Assembly: GCA_900544685.1 (NCBI GenBank) | Contig: UQWA01000002.1 | Coordinates: 1 to 64,000, forward strand | Length of the DNA stretch: 64,000 nt | From: an uncultured Lachnospiraceae bacterium | Lineage (GTDB): Bacteria; Bacillota; Clostridia; Lachnospirales; Lachnospiraceae | Reading direction: 5' to 3' | Shown here: piece after piece, positions 17,957 to 27,518 of the stretch | How the letters are laid out: each line of letters begins with the position of its first letter | How positions within the stretch are numbered: position 1 is the stretch's first letter | The notes under the pieces: generated by a model | The model's database searches: none | Seen by the model: only the letters and a program-made list of their open reading frames with translations | What the model was told of the DNA's origin: nothing | Program-made: the position numbers and the translations under genes

Positions 17957-19135
17957 TTACTCTTCTGAAACCGGAGCATCTTCTCCTGCCGGTTCTTCCT
18001 CATAGTTCTGATCATATGCACCATCTTCGTAGTATTCGTCATATCCGTCTTCGTAATACTCTTCTTCGTCATATGCCTCAAAATCACCGGCTTCGATTGC
18101 CTGCGTTTCGCTCTTGATATCGATCTTGAATCCTGTCAGTCTTGCTGCCAGTCTTGCATTCTGTCCTTCTTTACCGATAGCAAGAGATAACTGATAATCC
18201 GGAACTACTACTTTTGCTGTCTTCTCATCGTTATCTGCCGCAACATAGATCACCTTTGCAGGACTTAATGCATTTTCAATCAGGATTGCCGGATTCTCAT
18301 CCCAGTTGATGATATCAATTTTTTCCCCTTTCAGTTCGTCAACAATGGCATTGACTCTGGCACCATTCACGCCGACACATGCTCCTACCGGATCTACATC
18401 CGGATCATTTGACCATACTGCCATCTTAGTTCTGTTACCGGCTTCTCTGGAGATACATTTGATCTCTACTGTACCGTCTCTTACTTCGGTTACTTCGTTC
18501 TCGAATAAACGTTTTACCAGTTCTGGATGTGTTCTGGATACCAGGATTTTTGGTCCTTTCGGTGTATCTTTTACTTCCAGTACATAGACCTTTACTCTCT
18601 CATTTGGTTTGAAACTTTCGCCCTTCACCATCTCGTTTTCATTTAAGATCGCATCCACTTTACCAAGATTGATGCTTACATTTCTTCCAAGGTATCTCTG
18701 TACAATACCGGTTACTACTTCTCGTTCCTTGCTGTAATATTCGTTATACAGTACCTTTCTTTCTTCTTCACGGATCTTCTGCAAAATAACATTCTTTGCA
18801 TTCTGTGTGGCAATACGCCCGAATTCTCTGGATTTGATCTCTACATTTACAATATCACCAATATCATACTTAGAGTCCTTCATCTTGGCATCTACCAGGC
18901 TGATCTCAGTTACCGGATCTTCCACTTCTTCTACTACAGTCTTTGCCGCCATAACGGTGAAATCACCTGTCTCAGGATTAATGGTTACCTTTACATTGTC
19001 TGCCTTGCCAAAATGGTTCTTGCATGCCTGCAGAAGAGACTGTTCAATTGCTTCCAGCAGTGTGCTTTTGCTGATATTTTTTTCTTTCTCAAGAATATCC
19101 AGTGCTTCAATTAATTCGCTGTTCATTTTCCTCAT
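17957..19135 (-). CDS. nusA: Transcription termination/antitermination factor NusA
   Basis: RNA-polymerase-bound elongation factor, 392 residues. The N-terminal domain (MNSELIEALDILEKEKNISKSTLLEAIEQSLLQACKNHFG), S1 domain (GIVQRYLGRNVSINLGKVDAILNENE) and two KH domains (VGACVGVNGARVNAIVDELKGEKIDII; LAIGKEGQNARLAARLTGFKIDI) are in order. The last 40 residues are an acidic Tyr/Glu/Asp-rich tail. No C-terminal acidic repeat domains of the E. coli type. Preceded by rimP with a 6-nt gap; see the leader hairpin at 19668-19705 for possible autoregulation. Confidence 0.97.
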   Translation of the reverse strand: MRKMNSELIEALDILEKEKNISKSTLLEAIEQSLLQACKNHFGKADNVKVTINPETGDFTVMAAKTVVEEVEDPVTEISLVDAKMKDSKYDIGDIVNVEIKSREFGRIATQNAKNVILQKIREEERKVLYNEYYSKEREVVTGIVQRYLGRNVSINLGKVDAILNENEMVKGESFKPNERVKVYVLEVKDTPKGPKILVSRTHPELVKRLFENEVTEVRDGTVEIKCISREAGNRTKMAVWSNDPDVDPVGACVGVNGARVNAIVDELKGEKIDIINWDENPAILIENALSPAKVIYVAADNDEKTAKVVVPDYQLSLAIGKEGQNARLAARLTGFKIDIKSETQAIEAGDFEAYDEEEYYEDGYDEYYEDGAYDQNYEEEPAGEDAPVSEE

Positions 19136-19141
19136 TCCTCC

Positions 19142-19609
19142 TTAAAAATCAAATGCAAGCCTGATCAGTGCGATGTCAGACCGGCTGATCTGCATCATCT
19201 CTCCGTCTTCAAGCTCAATCGTTACGGTTTCTTTATCATAGGCATTCAGAATGCCGACAAATTCCTTCTGTCTGTTAATCGGGCGGAATGTGCGGATCTC
19301 CACTTCCTCTCCCAAGCTTCTTGCAAAATCTTTTTCTTTCTTCAGCGGTCTTCCAAGTCCCGGAGAGCTCACCTCGAATACATAGGAATCTTCAACAAAA
19401 TCCTTCTCATCCAGAATATCATTGGCTGCCCTGCTTACCATTTCACAGTCATCTACGGTAATTCCGCCCGGTTTGTCAATATATGCCCGCAGGTACCAGG
19501 TACCTCCTTCTTTCACATATTCTACATCAACCAGTTCGAATCCATTGGCATCTACAATCGGCTGCAGAATCTCTTCTGTTTTCTGTTCATATTCTTCCCG
19601 TTTCGTCAT
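19142..19609 (-). CDS. rimP: Ribosome maturation factor RimP
   Basis: 155 residues from MTKREEYEQKTEEIL. Core motifs are GFELVDVEYVKEGGTWYLRAYID, DDCEMVSRAANDILDEKD and YVFEVSSPGLGRPLKKEKDF, which identify RimP, needed for 30S assembly. An earlier in-frame ATG at 19651 lacks a ribosome binding site, while AAGGAGGAGA lies upstream of the chosen ATG at 19609. First gene of the operon running to ribF. Confidence 0.95.
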   Translation of the reverse strand: MTKREEYEQKTEEILQPIVDANGFELVDVEYVKEGGTWYLRAYIDKPGGITVDDCEMVSRAANDILDEKDFVEDSYVFEVSSPGLGRPLKKEKDFARSLGEEVEIRTFRPINRQKEFVGILNAYDKETVTIELEDGEMMQISRSDIALIRLAFDF

Positions 19610-19667
19610 TCGACTCGTCTCTCCTCCTTTTAATCTGTCATGGCATGGCACTGCAAGATTGTTCCAT

Positions 19668-19705
19668 ACACAAAAGAATGAGTGAACCTAAGTCCACTCA
19701 TTCAC
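19668..19705 (-). terminator. Leader hairpin of the rimP-nusA operon, possible attenuator
   Basis: A perfect 9-bp stem, GAATGAGTG/CACTCATTC, with a 10-nt loop is followed on the minus strand by TTTTGTG, an imperfect U-tract. It lies downstream of the promoter at 19730-19758 and about 60 nt before rimP. Weak U-tracts are typical of NusA-dependent terminators, and B. subtilis nusA is known to be autoregulated by leader termination. It could also be a leftover terminator of the upstream ABC-F gene. Confidence 0.6.
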
Positions 19706-19729
19706 GCCAGTTACATATATATCGTTATC

Positions 19730-19758
19730 ATCATAGCATGCTTTTTCTAAAAAAACAA
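19730..19758 (-). promoter_or_regulatory. SigA-type promoter of the rimP-to-ribF operon
   Basis: TTGTTT (19753-19758) and TATGAT (19730-19735) on the minus strand with a 17-bp spacer, directly after the ABC-F stop codon. It gives a leader of roughly 115 nt before rimP. Confidence 0.75.
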
Positions 19759-19765
19759 GTGTTTT

Positions 19766-21595
19766 TCAGCTTTTTTGTGCCTTTATTTTCTCAGAAAGTT
19801 CTGTAAGGTACTCCCAACGCTCCATTTTCTGCTCCAGAAGTGCCTCTTTTTCTTCCTTTTCATTCGTCAGTTCTGAAAGCTTTCCGTAACTGCTGGCATT
19901 TGCCATCATCTCTGCCTCCAGATCTGCAATTCTGTTTTCCAGTTCTTCGATGTCACTTTCAATGGTCTCAAATTCCCGCTGTTCTTTATAGGAGAATTTT
20001 AGTTTTGTCTGTTGCTTTCTTCCTGCATTTTTCTGTTCTTTCACAGACGGGCTTTCTGTTTTACAGGAAGCTGTGGTATTCGCCTCGCTTCCAGGTTCCT
20101 GTCCGTGACGGAGTTCATATGCAATCAGGTAGTCACTATAACCTCCCTCATACTGCTGAATATGCCCATTCTCTTCAAAGGCAAAGATACGTCTTACAAT
20201 ACGGTCCAGAAAGTAACGGTCATGGGATACAGTAATCACAATACCGTCAAAATGATCCAGATAATCTTCCAGAATGGTCAGGGTCTGAATATCCAGGTCG
20301 TTGGTCGGTTCATCCAGAATCAATACATTCGGTGCACTCATCAAGACACGCAGCAGCTGCAGTCTTCTGCGTTCCCCGCCGGAGAGCTTACCAATCAGGC
20401 TGTACTGCATATTGCCGTCAAAAAGGAAACGTTCCAGCATCATGGCTGCAGTGATCTTTCCCTCTGTGGTGGTTATGTATTCTCCCACTTCTTTAACATA
20501 ATCAATCACCCTCATATTCTCATCCATCTTACGGCTGTCCTGCGAAAAATATCCGATCTGAATGGTATCTCCGATCGTTACTGTTCCTTCTTTTGGGGTT
20601 TCTTCCCCTACAATAATTTTCAGTAATGTGCTCTTGCCACAGCCATTCTCCCCGATAATACCGATGCGGTCATTTTTCAGGAAAATATAATTATAATCCT
20701 GAAACAGCACCCTATCACCGTAAGCCATGGTCAGATGTTCCAGTTCAATGGTTTTCCGTCCCATTCTGGTGCTGACAGAACTCATTTCAATAACAGAATC
20801 CTCCACAGGTCCTTTCTGTGCCTGCATCTCTTCGATTCGCTGAATATGTGCCTTCTGCTTGGTAGATCTTGCCCTGGCGCCCCTTGCCAGCCATTCCAAT
20901 TCCGTGCGCAGCATACTCTGGCGTTTCCGTTCCGACGCAATCTCGATATTCTGTCTTGCCTCTTTCAGACGGATAAATTCGGAATAATTGCCCGGATAAG
21001 TATAGATCTTTCCTTTGTCCAGTTCCACAATACGGTTGGATACACGATCCAGAAAATAACGGTCATGAGTAACCATGACAACTGCACTTTTGGACTTCAG
21101 CAAATACTCCTCCAGCCATTCAGACATGGCATTATCCAAATGGTTGGTCGGCTCATCCAGAATCAATATATCTGCTTCTGATAACAGCACTTGCGCCAGT
21201 GCCACACGTTTTTTCTGCCCCCCGGACAGTTCTCGCATCGGCTGATTAAAATCCGGCACCTTTAACTGATTCAGCATGGTTTTTGCATCACTTTCCAGTG
21301 TCCATGCATTCCATTCATTCTGATTGCCATCCATAACGGCTTCCAGTGCGGTCATATTCTCCGGAAATGTCTGCTGCTGGGTCAGAAAACGGATCTGAAC
21401 TTTGTTTCCTCTCGTTACCTTTCCTGCATCCGGCTCTTCTCTGCCTGCCAGGATCTTCAGCAGGGTGGATTTGCCTGTTCCATTGATACCAATGACACCA
21501 ATCTTATCCCCTTCCTGAATGCTGAAATCCGTATCATCAAACAGTTTCCGTTCTGTGTATGCCTTTGTCAGATGTTCTATGGTCAGTAAATTCAT
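19766..21595 (-). CDS. ABC-F family ATPase (Uup/YfmM-like)
   Basis: 609 residues with two ABC domains and no membrane segments. Domain 1 has GINGTGKSTLLKIL and LSGGQKKRVALAQVLL; domain 2 has GENGCGKSTLLKI and LSGGERRRLQLLRVL. Both have LILDEPTNHLD/LILDEPTNDLD Walker B sequences. The linker between them (about 210-300) is the ABC-F arm/PtIM region and the C-terminus from 550 is a charged coiled coil. These proteins act on the ribosome as translation factors or antibiotic-protection proteins; nothing here points to resistance. The start overlaps the parC stop by 4 nt. Confidence 0.92.
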   Translation of the reverse strand: MNLLTIEHLTKAYTERKLFDDTDFSIQEGDKIGVIGINGTGKSTLLKILAGREEPDAGKVTRGNKVQIRFLTQQQTFPENMTALEAVMDGNQNEWNAWTLESDAKTMLNQLKVPDFNQPMRELSGGQKKRVALAQVLLSEADILILDEPTNHLDNAMSEWLEEYLLKSKSAVVMVTHDRYFLDRVSNRIVELDKGKIYTYPGNYSEFIRLKEARQNIEIASERKRQSMLRTELEWLARGARARSTKQKAHIQRIEEMQAQKGPVEDSVIEMSSVSTRMGRKTIELEHLTMAYGDRVLFQDYNYIFLKNDRIGIIGENGCGKSTLLKIIVGEETPKEGTVTIGDTIQIGYFSQDSRKMDENMRVIDYVKEVGEYITTTEGKITAAMMLERFLFDGNMQYSLIGKLSGGERRRLQLLRVLMSAPNVLILDEPTNDLDIQTLTILEDYLDHFDGIVITVSHDRYFLDRIVRRIFAFEENGHIQQYEGGYSDYLIAYELRHGQEPGSEANTTASCKTESPSVKEQKNAGRKQQTKLKFSYKEQREFETIESDIEELENRIADLEAEMMANASSYGKLSELTNEKEEKEALLEQKMERWEYLTELSEKIKAQKS

Positions 21596-23838
21596 ACTCG
21601 GATCCTCGTTCCTTTCGTATCTCGTCCTGCAATCTTTAACTTATCCAGATGCACTTCTTTTTCTTTGTAGAAAATAACTTTATCTTTTTCGCTGTCTGGA
21701 TAATAAACTTCTTCGATCCTGTCCTCTCCATCCAGTTTCATGCCACGCACACCAATGGCAGCTTTCTTCTTCTGTGGGATCTCGCTGATGGCGATACGCA
21801 GGCACATACCCTGATGCGTCCGGAATACACAAGTCTGAGCTTCTCCCAGCGCTGCAATAGATACTACTTTGTCTCCGTCCAACAGTTTGGTGGCAGCAAT
21901 GGTGCGTTTTGCCACATCAAACTCTGCGCCTTCCACTTGCTTGATCATTCCTTTTTCGGTTACGAAAATGAAAACAGACATACGTACTTTCTGCAGAGTA
22001 TCCACATAAATAACCCGCTCTGTCTTACCGTCATAGTTGCAGATATTATCAATCGGTTTGCCCTTGTCACGGAATTTGCCATATGGTACATCCATTACTT
22101 TCAGAAGATGCTGGCTTCCGGTATCCGTCATAACACAGATCTTATCCGTATTCATGCAGGACAGTACATACTTACTTTCTGCATCCGCAGCTTCTTTATT
22201 TCGCTCATAGACAGCCGGATCTATGGTTCTGGCATAACCGAAACGATCCATCAGAAAGACGACTTCCATTGCTTCCGCTTTCTTTTCTTCGTAAACAGCC
22301 TCTTCCCCGTTCTCTACTACGGTTCGGCGTTCTCTTCCATATTCCTTCTTGATTGCTTTTAATTCCTTCACAATCAGATTTGCCATAGAATCATAATTAT
22401 TCAGCAGATCCTGATAGGTATCGATGTGCTGCAGAGTTGTCTCATATTCTTTCTGCAGTGCCTCGATCTCCAGTCCGATCAGCTTGTACAGACGCATCTC
22501 CAGAATTGCCGTTGCCTGCGCTTCCGTAAACTTCAGTTGTTCTGCCTGTTTCTTAGAAGCTCTGGACTTAAACTTAATGCCATCCGTCACACCAAGTACC
22601 AGACAGTCTTTTACCTGCTGCTGACTCTTGCTGCCACGCAGAATCTCTATAATCAGGTCAATGACGTCACATGCCTTGATCAGACCTTCCTGAATTTCTT
22701 TTTTATGAAGCTCTTTTTCTAATAAAGTCTGATACTTTCTGGTGTTGACTTCAAACTGAAAATCAATGTGATGCTCAATAATACGCTTCAGGCTTAACGT
22801 CTCCGGTCTTCCCTCCGCAACTGCCAACATATTCACACCAAAGGTATCTTCCAGTCTGGTCTTCTTATACAACATATTAATCAGATTCTTCACATCTGCA
22901 TTCTTACGAAGCTCCAGCACAATACGGATACCATCTTTGGAGGACTGGTTAGAGATATCCACGATATCTGTGGTCTTTTTGGTTTCCACCAGATTCGCGA
23001 TATCATTCAAAAACTTACCGATGTTCGCTCCCATCATAGTATATGGGATTTCGGTAATCACCAGATTCTCTTTTCCACCTTTTGTCTGCTCCACTTCTAC
23101 TTTTCCACGCAAACGAATCTTACCGGTTCCAGTCTCATAGATCTCCCACAGATCATCTTTATTTACCACCAGACCGCCAGTTGGAAAATCCGGTCCCTGA
23201 ATGTACTTCATTAGTTCCTTTGTGGTAATGTCACCGTTTTTGATGGTGGCAATCACTGCGTCAATCACCTCTCCCAAATTATGAGGCGGAATGCTGGTTA
23301 CCATACCAACTGCAATACCGTCTGAGCCGTTCACCAGAAGATTGGGCAGACGTACCGGTAGTACTTCTGGCTCTTTTTCTGTCTCATCGAAGTTCGGCAG
23401 GAAATTTACCACATTTTTATCCAGATCACCTAAAAATACTTCCTGAGTGATCTTTTGCAGCCTCGCCTCTGTGTATCGCATAGCTGCTGCACCGTCCCCT
23501 TCGATAGAACCAAAGTTACCATGACCATCTACCAGTGGCAGTCCTTTTTTGAATTCCTGTGCCATAACAACTAACGCATCATAGATGGAACTGTCTCCAT
23601 GCGGATGATACTTACCCATGGTATCTCCCACGATACGGGCACTCTTTCGATACGGCCGATCGTAGCGGATTCCCAGTTCATACATATCATACAGGGTTCT
23701 TCTCTGTACCGGTTTTAACCCGTCACGGACATCCGGAAGTGCTCTGGATATAATAACACTCATGGCATAGTCGATATAGGACTTCTGCATCACTTCCGAA
23801 TACTCGGTACGAATGATCTGTTCTCCTGTTCTTTCCAT
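21592..23838 (-). CDS. parC: DNA topoisomerase IV / gyrase-like subunit A
   Basis: 748 residues. The winged-helix region has the quinolone-determining segment GKYHPHGDSSIYDALV (75-90) and catalytic Tyr122 in AAAMRYTEARL. A coiled-coil domain and a C-terminal beta-pinwheel follow (GVRGMKLDGEDRIEEVYY). The pinwheel lacks a QRRGGKG-type GyrA box, favouring ParC over GyrA. Forms the DNA-cutting half of the decatenase with the adjacent parE product. Gap to parE is about 70 bp. The end overlaps the ABC-F start. Confidence 0.9.
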   Translation of the reverse strand: MERTGEQIIRTEYSEVMQKSYIDYAMSVIISRALPDVRDGLKPVQRRTLYDMYELGIRYDRPYRKSARIVGDTMGKYHPHGDSSIYDALVVMAQEFKKGLPLVDGHGNFGSIEGDGAAAMRYTEARLQKITQEVFLGDLDKNVVNFLPNFDETEKEPEVLPVRLPNLLVNGSDGIAVGMVTSIPPHNLGEVIDAVIATIKNGDITTKELMKYIQGPDFPTGGLVVNKDDLWEIYETGTGKIRLRGKVEVEQTKGGKENLVITEIPYTMMGANIGKFLNDIANLVETKKTTDIVDISNQSSKDGIRIVLELRKNADVKNLINMLYKKTRLEDTFGVNMLAVAEGRPETLSLKRIIEHHIDFQFEVNTRKYQTLLEKELHKKEIQEGLIKACDVIDLIIEILRGSKSQQQVKDCLVLGVTDGIKFKSRASKKQAEQLKFTEAQATAILEMRLYKLIGLEIEALQKEYETTLQHIDTYQDLLNNYDSMANLIVKELKAIKKEYGRERRTVVENGEEAVYEEKKAEAMEVVFLMDRFGYARTIDPAVYERNKEAADAESKYVLSCMNTDKICVMTDTGSQHLLKVMDVPYGKFRDKGKPIDNICNYDGKTERVIYVDTLQKVRMSVFIFVTEKGMIKQVEGAEFDVAKRTIAATKLLDGDKVVSIAALGEAQTCVFRTHQGMCLRIAISEIPQKKKAAIGVRGMKLDGEDRIEEVYYPDSEKDKVIFYKEKEVHLDKLKIAGRDTKGTRIRV

Positions 23839-23909
23839 ATATTCACACTACCTCTTTCTTTGCTAATTCACGCCATCTCCAGCTCTGCATCTGTTCTATC
23901 TGCCATTTA

Positions 23910-25832
23910 TCAGACATCCAGTTCTGCATCCTGAGCATGTTCATAGATAAAGGCACGTCTCGGTGGTACCTCGGATCCCATAAGCATTTCCGTCACGCTG
24001 GATGCCATACGCGCATCTTCGATCTCTACCTGCTTCAGGATTCTGGTTTCCGGATTTAACGTAGTCTCCCAGAGCTGTTCTGCATCCATTTCCCCCAGAC
24101 CTTTATAACGCTGAAGGGTAAAATTCTTATGTGTTTTTCTGTATTTCTCCAGTGCCTTGTCATCATAAAGGTACTCTTCTTTTCCCCTTGCCGGCATGGC
24201 TTTGTAAAGAGGCGGCATGGCTATATACACATGTCCCTCAAAAATCAGTTCCGGCATAAAACGATAGAACAATGTTAACAACAATGTACTGATATGAGCA
24301 CCATCCACATCCGCATCTGCCATAATAATAATCTTATCATATCGAAGCTTCGTAATATCAAAATCATTGCCATATCCTTCCGAAAATCCGCATCCAAAGG
24401 CATTGATCATGGTCTTGATCTCTGCATTTGCCAGTACCTTATCGATGCTGGCTTTCTCTACATTCAAGATCTTTCCACGAATCGGCATGATTGCCTGATA
24501 ATTTCGATTTCGCGCCATCTTTGCAGAGCCGCCCGCAGAATCTCCCTCTACAATAAAGATCTCACACATCTCTGGCTTTCTGCTTTCGCAGTTTGCCAGC
24601 TTGCCGTTGGAATCAAAGGAATACTTCTGCTTTGTCAGCATATTGGTCTTTGCTTTTTCTTCTGTTTTACGGATCTTGGCTGCACGCTCTGCGCAGCTAA
24701 GCACTTGCTTCAGCACTTCCAGATTACGGTCAAAATACAGCACTGCCTCATCACTGACCACCTTGGCTACCGCCTTGGAAGCATCCTGGTTATCCAGCTT
24801 GGTCTTAGTTTGTCCTTCAAAACGTGGTGCCGGATGCTTGATAGATACCACAGCCGTCATACCGTTTCGGATATCCGCTCCGGTAAAATTCACATCTTTT
24901 TCCTTCAGAATACCAAGTTCTCTTGCGTAAGTATTCATAATACCGGTAAATGCAGTCTTAAATCCGGTCAGATGAGTACCGCCTTCTGCATTATAAATGT
25001 TATTACAGAAACCCAGTACATTTTCATGAAATTCGTTCACATACTGAATGGCGCATTCTACCGTAATGCCATCACTCTCACCCTTGAAATACACTGGTTC
25101 TTCGTTCATTAATTCTTTGTTCTTATTCAGATCCTTCACAAATCCCAGAATACCATCTGGTTCATGGAATTCCTCATGATCCAGTTCTGCCTGTCTTCTG
25201 TCTTCAAAGATAATCGTCAGGGCAGGATTCAGATAGGCAGTCTCATGAAGACGACTCTTGATCTCATCCGCTGAAAAATAAGTCTTTTCAAAAATCTCTG
25301 GATCTGGCAGGAAATTAATGTTGGTTCCGGTCTCCTTTGTCTTACCCAGTGTCGGGAGCAGTCCATTCACCAATTCAATGGTTGGGATTCCCCGTTCAAA
25401 CCGATCATGATGAACATATCCTTCTCGGCTGATTTTCACATCCAGATAAACAGACAGTGCATTAACTACTGAAGAACCTACGCCATGCAGACCACCGCTG
25501 GTCTTATAGTTACTGTTATCGAATTTTCCTCCGGCATGGAGTGTTGTAAAGACCAGACGTTCTGCCGGCATGCCCTTTTCATGCATTCCCACCGGAATAC
25601 CACGCCCATTATCGATAACTGTAGCGGAACCATCCTTTTCCAGATAGACCTGAATCCGGTCACATTCTCCTGCCAGATGTTCATCCACCGCATTATCCAC
25701 AATTTCATACACCAGATGGTTCAGACCTTTTCTGGAAACACTTCCGATGTACATACCAGGTCTCTTCCGAACCGCTTCCAGTCCTTCCAATACAGATATA
25801 CTTGCTGCATCATAGGTTTTCTTCTTTGCCAT
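23910..25832 (-). CDS. parE: DNA topoisomerase IV / gyrase-like subunit B
   Basis: 640 residues, the ATPase partner of parC. The GHKL ATP site is shown by EIVDNAVDEHLAGE, DNGRGIPVGMHEK and GGLHGVGSSVVNALS. The TOPRIM metal site appears as EIFIVEGDSAGGSAKMARNRNYQAIMPIRGKILNVEKA and the IIMADADVDGAHI motif. The C-terminus is the standard QRYKGLGEMDAEQLWETTLNP. Begins MAKKKTYDAASISVLEGLEAVRKRPGMYIG with good ribosome binding site. Assigned as ParE by pairing with ParC; a second gyrA/gyrB pair should exist elsewhere. Confidence 0.9.
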   Translation of the reverse strand: MAKKKTYDAASISVLEGLEAVRKRPGMYIGSVSRKGLNHLVYEIVDNAVDEHLAGECDRIQVYLEKDGSATVIDNGRGIPVGMHEKGMPAERLVFTTLHAGGKFDNSNYKTSGGLHGVGSSVVNALSVYLDVKISREGYVHHDRFERGIPTIELVNGLLPTLGKTKETGTNINFLPDPEIFEKTYFSADEIKSRLHETAYLNPALTIIFEDRRQAELDHEEFHEPDGILGFVKDLNKNKELMNEEPVYFKGESDGITVECAIQYVNEFHENVLGFCNNIYNAEGGTHLTGFKTAFTGIMNTYARELGILKEKDVNFTGADIRNGMTAVVSIKHPAPRFEGQTKTKLDNQDASKAVAKVVSDEAVLYFDRNLEVLKQVLSCAERAAKIRKTEEKAKTNMLTKQKYSFDSNGKLANCESRKPEMCEIFIVEGDSAGGSAKMARNRNYQAIMPIRGKILNVEKASIDKVLANAEIKTMINAFGCGFSEGYGNDFDITKLRYDKIIIMADADVDGAHISTLLLTLFYRFMPELIFEGHVYIAMPPLYKAMPARGKEEYLYDDKALEKYRKTHKNFTLQRYKGLGEMDAEQLWETTLNPETRILKQVEIEDARMASSVTEMLMGSEVPPRRAFIYEHAQDAELDV

Positions 25833-25869
25833 ACTGCCACTCCATTTCTCAATCCAATCCTACTGTGTC

Positions 25870-25911
25870 AAAAAAAGCTCTCCTTAATCTCTTAAGGAGA
25901 GCTTTTACTTT
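25870..25911. terminator. Strong bidirectional terminator after tRNA-Glu
   Basis: A perfect 12-bp stem AGCTCTCCTTAA/TTAAGGAGAGCT with a 4-nt loop; the minus side is followed by TTTTTTGACA. It ends the tRNA transcript just before parE. Confidence 0.92.
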
Positions 25912-25916
25912 GTGAG

Positions 25917-25988
25917 CAGTTCGTAGGGGAATCGAACCCCTGTTTCCGCCGTGAGAGGGCGGCGTCTTAACCGCTTGACCAACGAACC
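25917..25988 (-). tRNA. tRNA-Glu (anticodon CTC)
   Basis: The minus strand folds into a cloverleaf. The acceptor arm GGTTCGT pairs with ACGAACT (one G-U end pair). The D arm contains TTGGTCAAGCGGTTAAGAC. The anticodon stem CCGCC/GGCGG encloses loop CTCTCAC with anticodon CTC. The T arm is CAGGGGTTCGATTCCCCTA. CCA is not encoded. Codon read is GAG. Confidence 0.93.
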
Positions 25989-25998
25989 GTACTCACAT

Positions 25999-26027
25999 AT
26001 ATTACAATGTCATCTTGGAAATGTCAA
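25999..26027 (-). promoter_or_regulatory. SigA-type promoter of tRNA-Glu
   Basis: TTGACA (26022-26027) and TAATAT (25999-26004) on the minus strand, 17-bp spacer, ending 10 bp before the tRNA. Confidence 0.9.
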
Positions 26028-26112
26028 CACTTTTTTTTATTTTTTTCAATTTGCGTCCATTCGTCCAGTAAAAAGCCGTAAATTCCGTTTCCGTTAGCGT
26101 TTGATCTTATTA

Positions 26113-26577
26113 TTATTGCTTCTTTTCTCTACGACGGAAAATCAGTCTGAAAATCAGACGCACAAACGGTCCACAATAAAACATCTGATAACAGATCGCC
26201 ATCGGAAAGTTCATTGCCCATGTACGAATCCATTCTCCAAAAGACGGTTTCTTAAATAAAACCGTGGCAATCAGGCTCATTGTCGGGCACATGATACAAC
26301 AGATACAGATTGAAACCGCATAGGTAATAAACTGTGGTCTGTCTGTCGGCTTCATCACAGTAAATGCAAGCTTTCCAGCCAGCTTGCTGACCACAAAAAA
26401 CTCCAGTACAAATGCAATCGGCGCCATGAAAACAAGTTCATGTGTTGCAGCCAGAAAAGTAAAGCCGCTGACCACTCCCCCTGTATTCAGTGCAACATTG
26501 TACACGATCATTCCGTACACCATGACAGTTGCCATGATCGCAGTGAAAATCACATCTTCAAATTTTGTTTTTGGCAT
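26113..26577 (-). CDS. DUF2798-type membrane protein
   Basis: 154 residues with about four TM helices: VIFTAIMATVMVYGMIVYNVAL, a segment around ELVFMAPIAFVLEFFVVS, ITYAVSICICCIMCPTMSLIATVLF and WAMNFPMAICYQMFYCGPFVRLIF. The alternating pattern and the final basic tail RRREKKQ match DUF2798 proteins of Clostridia. Function unknown. AAGGAGGA ribosome binding site precedes the ATG. Its 5' region faces the divergent LytTR regulator gene. Confidence 0.7.
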   Translation of the reverse strand: MPKTKFEDVIFTAIMATVMVYGMIVYNVALNTGGVVSGFTFLAATHELVFMAPIAFVLEFFVVSKLAGKLAFTVMKPTDRPQFITYAVSICICCIMCPTMSLIATVLFKKPSFGEWIRTWAMNFPMAICYQMFYCGPFVRLIFRLIFRRREKKQ

Positions 26578-26699
26578 AAAAAAATCCTCCTTATGATAAC
26601 ATAAACTTTTCTGATTCCAGTGTTGTTCGTTATCATCCGAAGGATGTGCGTTTCCAATTACTACCTAAATCAAACTTGGCTATCCTATCATATTTTTTT

Positions 26700-26728
26700 T
26701 TGAAATTCAAGTTCTTTTTTGCTATAAT
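26700..26728 (+). promoter_or_regulatory. SigA-type promoter of the response regulator/kinase pair
   Basis: TTGAAA (26700-26705) and TATAAT (26723-26728) with a 17-bp spacer, about 43 bp upstream of the regulator start. Confidence 0.85.
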
Positions 26729-26771
26729 GATAACTGACCTAAATATTTTTACTACAACGGAGATATCTATT

Positions 26772-27518
26772 ATGATTTTTGCACTTATTGACGACAGCAG
26801 AGAAGACCGCGAGAAGCTGCATACCCTTCTCACAGAATATGCAGCCCATCATTCCGGCGAACTGATTCTGCGCTGCTTTTCCAGTGGTGAAGAATTTCTG
26901 GAAAAATATCGTCCCTGCCAATATGCGGCGATATTTCTTGACATCTATATGAGTGGTATAACAGGTCTGGAAACTGCGCAGGTCATCCGTTATTCAGATG
27001 CTGATCTGCCATTGATCTTCATCACATCCAGTCCGGAATATATGGCAGATGCTTTTCGTTTTCATGCTTACGAATATGTAACCAAGCCCTTTGACCGCAG
27101 CCGGATCTTTCATCTGATGGATGATCTGATGAAATGCACCACCAAAGAAGAAAACCTGCTTTCTTTTCTGGCAAACAGAGAGACTCATCAGATTCCATAT
27201 TCTGATATCCTGTTTGTCCGTTCCGCTGACCACCGTTCAGAGATCGTAACCAAAAAAGAGCACAGTTATATCACCCGAACAAATTTCAGTTTCATCGCCG
27301 AACAGCTCAGCACTGATTCACGTTATCTGCTATTGATCCGCGGAATTCTGGTAAATATGGACTATATCGTACGTTTTGCCGATCATTCCTGTTATCTGGA
27401 AGGGAATATACAACTTCCTGTAAACGTGAAGAACTACCGGCAGATTGAACAAATGTGGAAAAACTATATTTTTCAGAAAATACGTTCCGAACATACCCTA
27501 CAAGGAGGATTACTATGA
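26772..27518 (+). CDS. LytTR-family response regulator
   Basis: 248 residues. The receiver domain (1-120) has acidic pocket IDDSRED, phosphoacceptor Asp57 in IFLDIYMSG, and YEYVTKPF with the conserved Lys. A C-terminal LytTR DNA-binding domain (about 140-245) contains IPYSDILFVRSADHRSEIVTKKEHSYITR and ILVNMDYIVRF. Start at 26772 is supported by GGAG 9 nt upstream; longer in-frame starts lie inside the promoter. Its stop overlaps the kinase start by 4 nt. Such pairs often sense peptides (AgrA/AgrC type), but no agrB or agrD gene is nearby. Confidence 0.92.
   Translation: MIFALIDDSREDREKLHTLLTEYAAHHSGELILRCFSSGEEFLEKYRPCQYAAIFLDIYMSGITGLETAQVIRYSDADLPLIFITSSPEYMADAFRFHAYEYVTKPFDRSRIFHLMDDLMKCTTKEENLLSFLANRETHQIPYSDILFVRSADHRSEIVTKKEHSYITRTNFSFIAEQLSTDSRYLLLIRGILVNMDYIVRFADHSCYLEGNIQLPVNVKNYRQIEQMWKNYIFQKIRSEHTLQGGLL

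Noticed and set aside
24294..25112. 272-residue open frame on the plus strand
   Set aside because: Antisense to parE; no ribosome binding site or domain.
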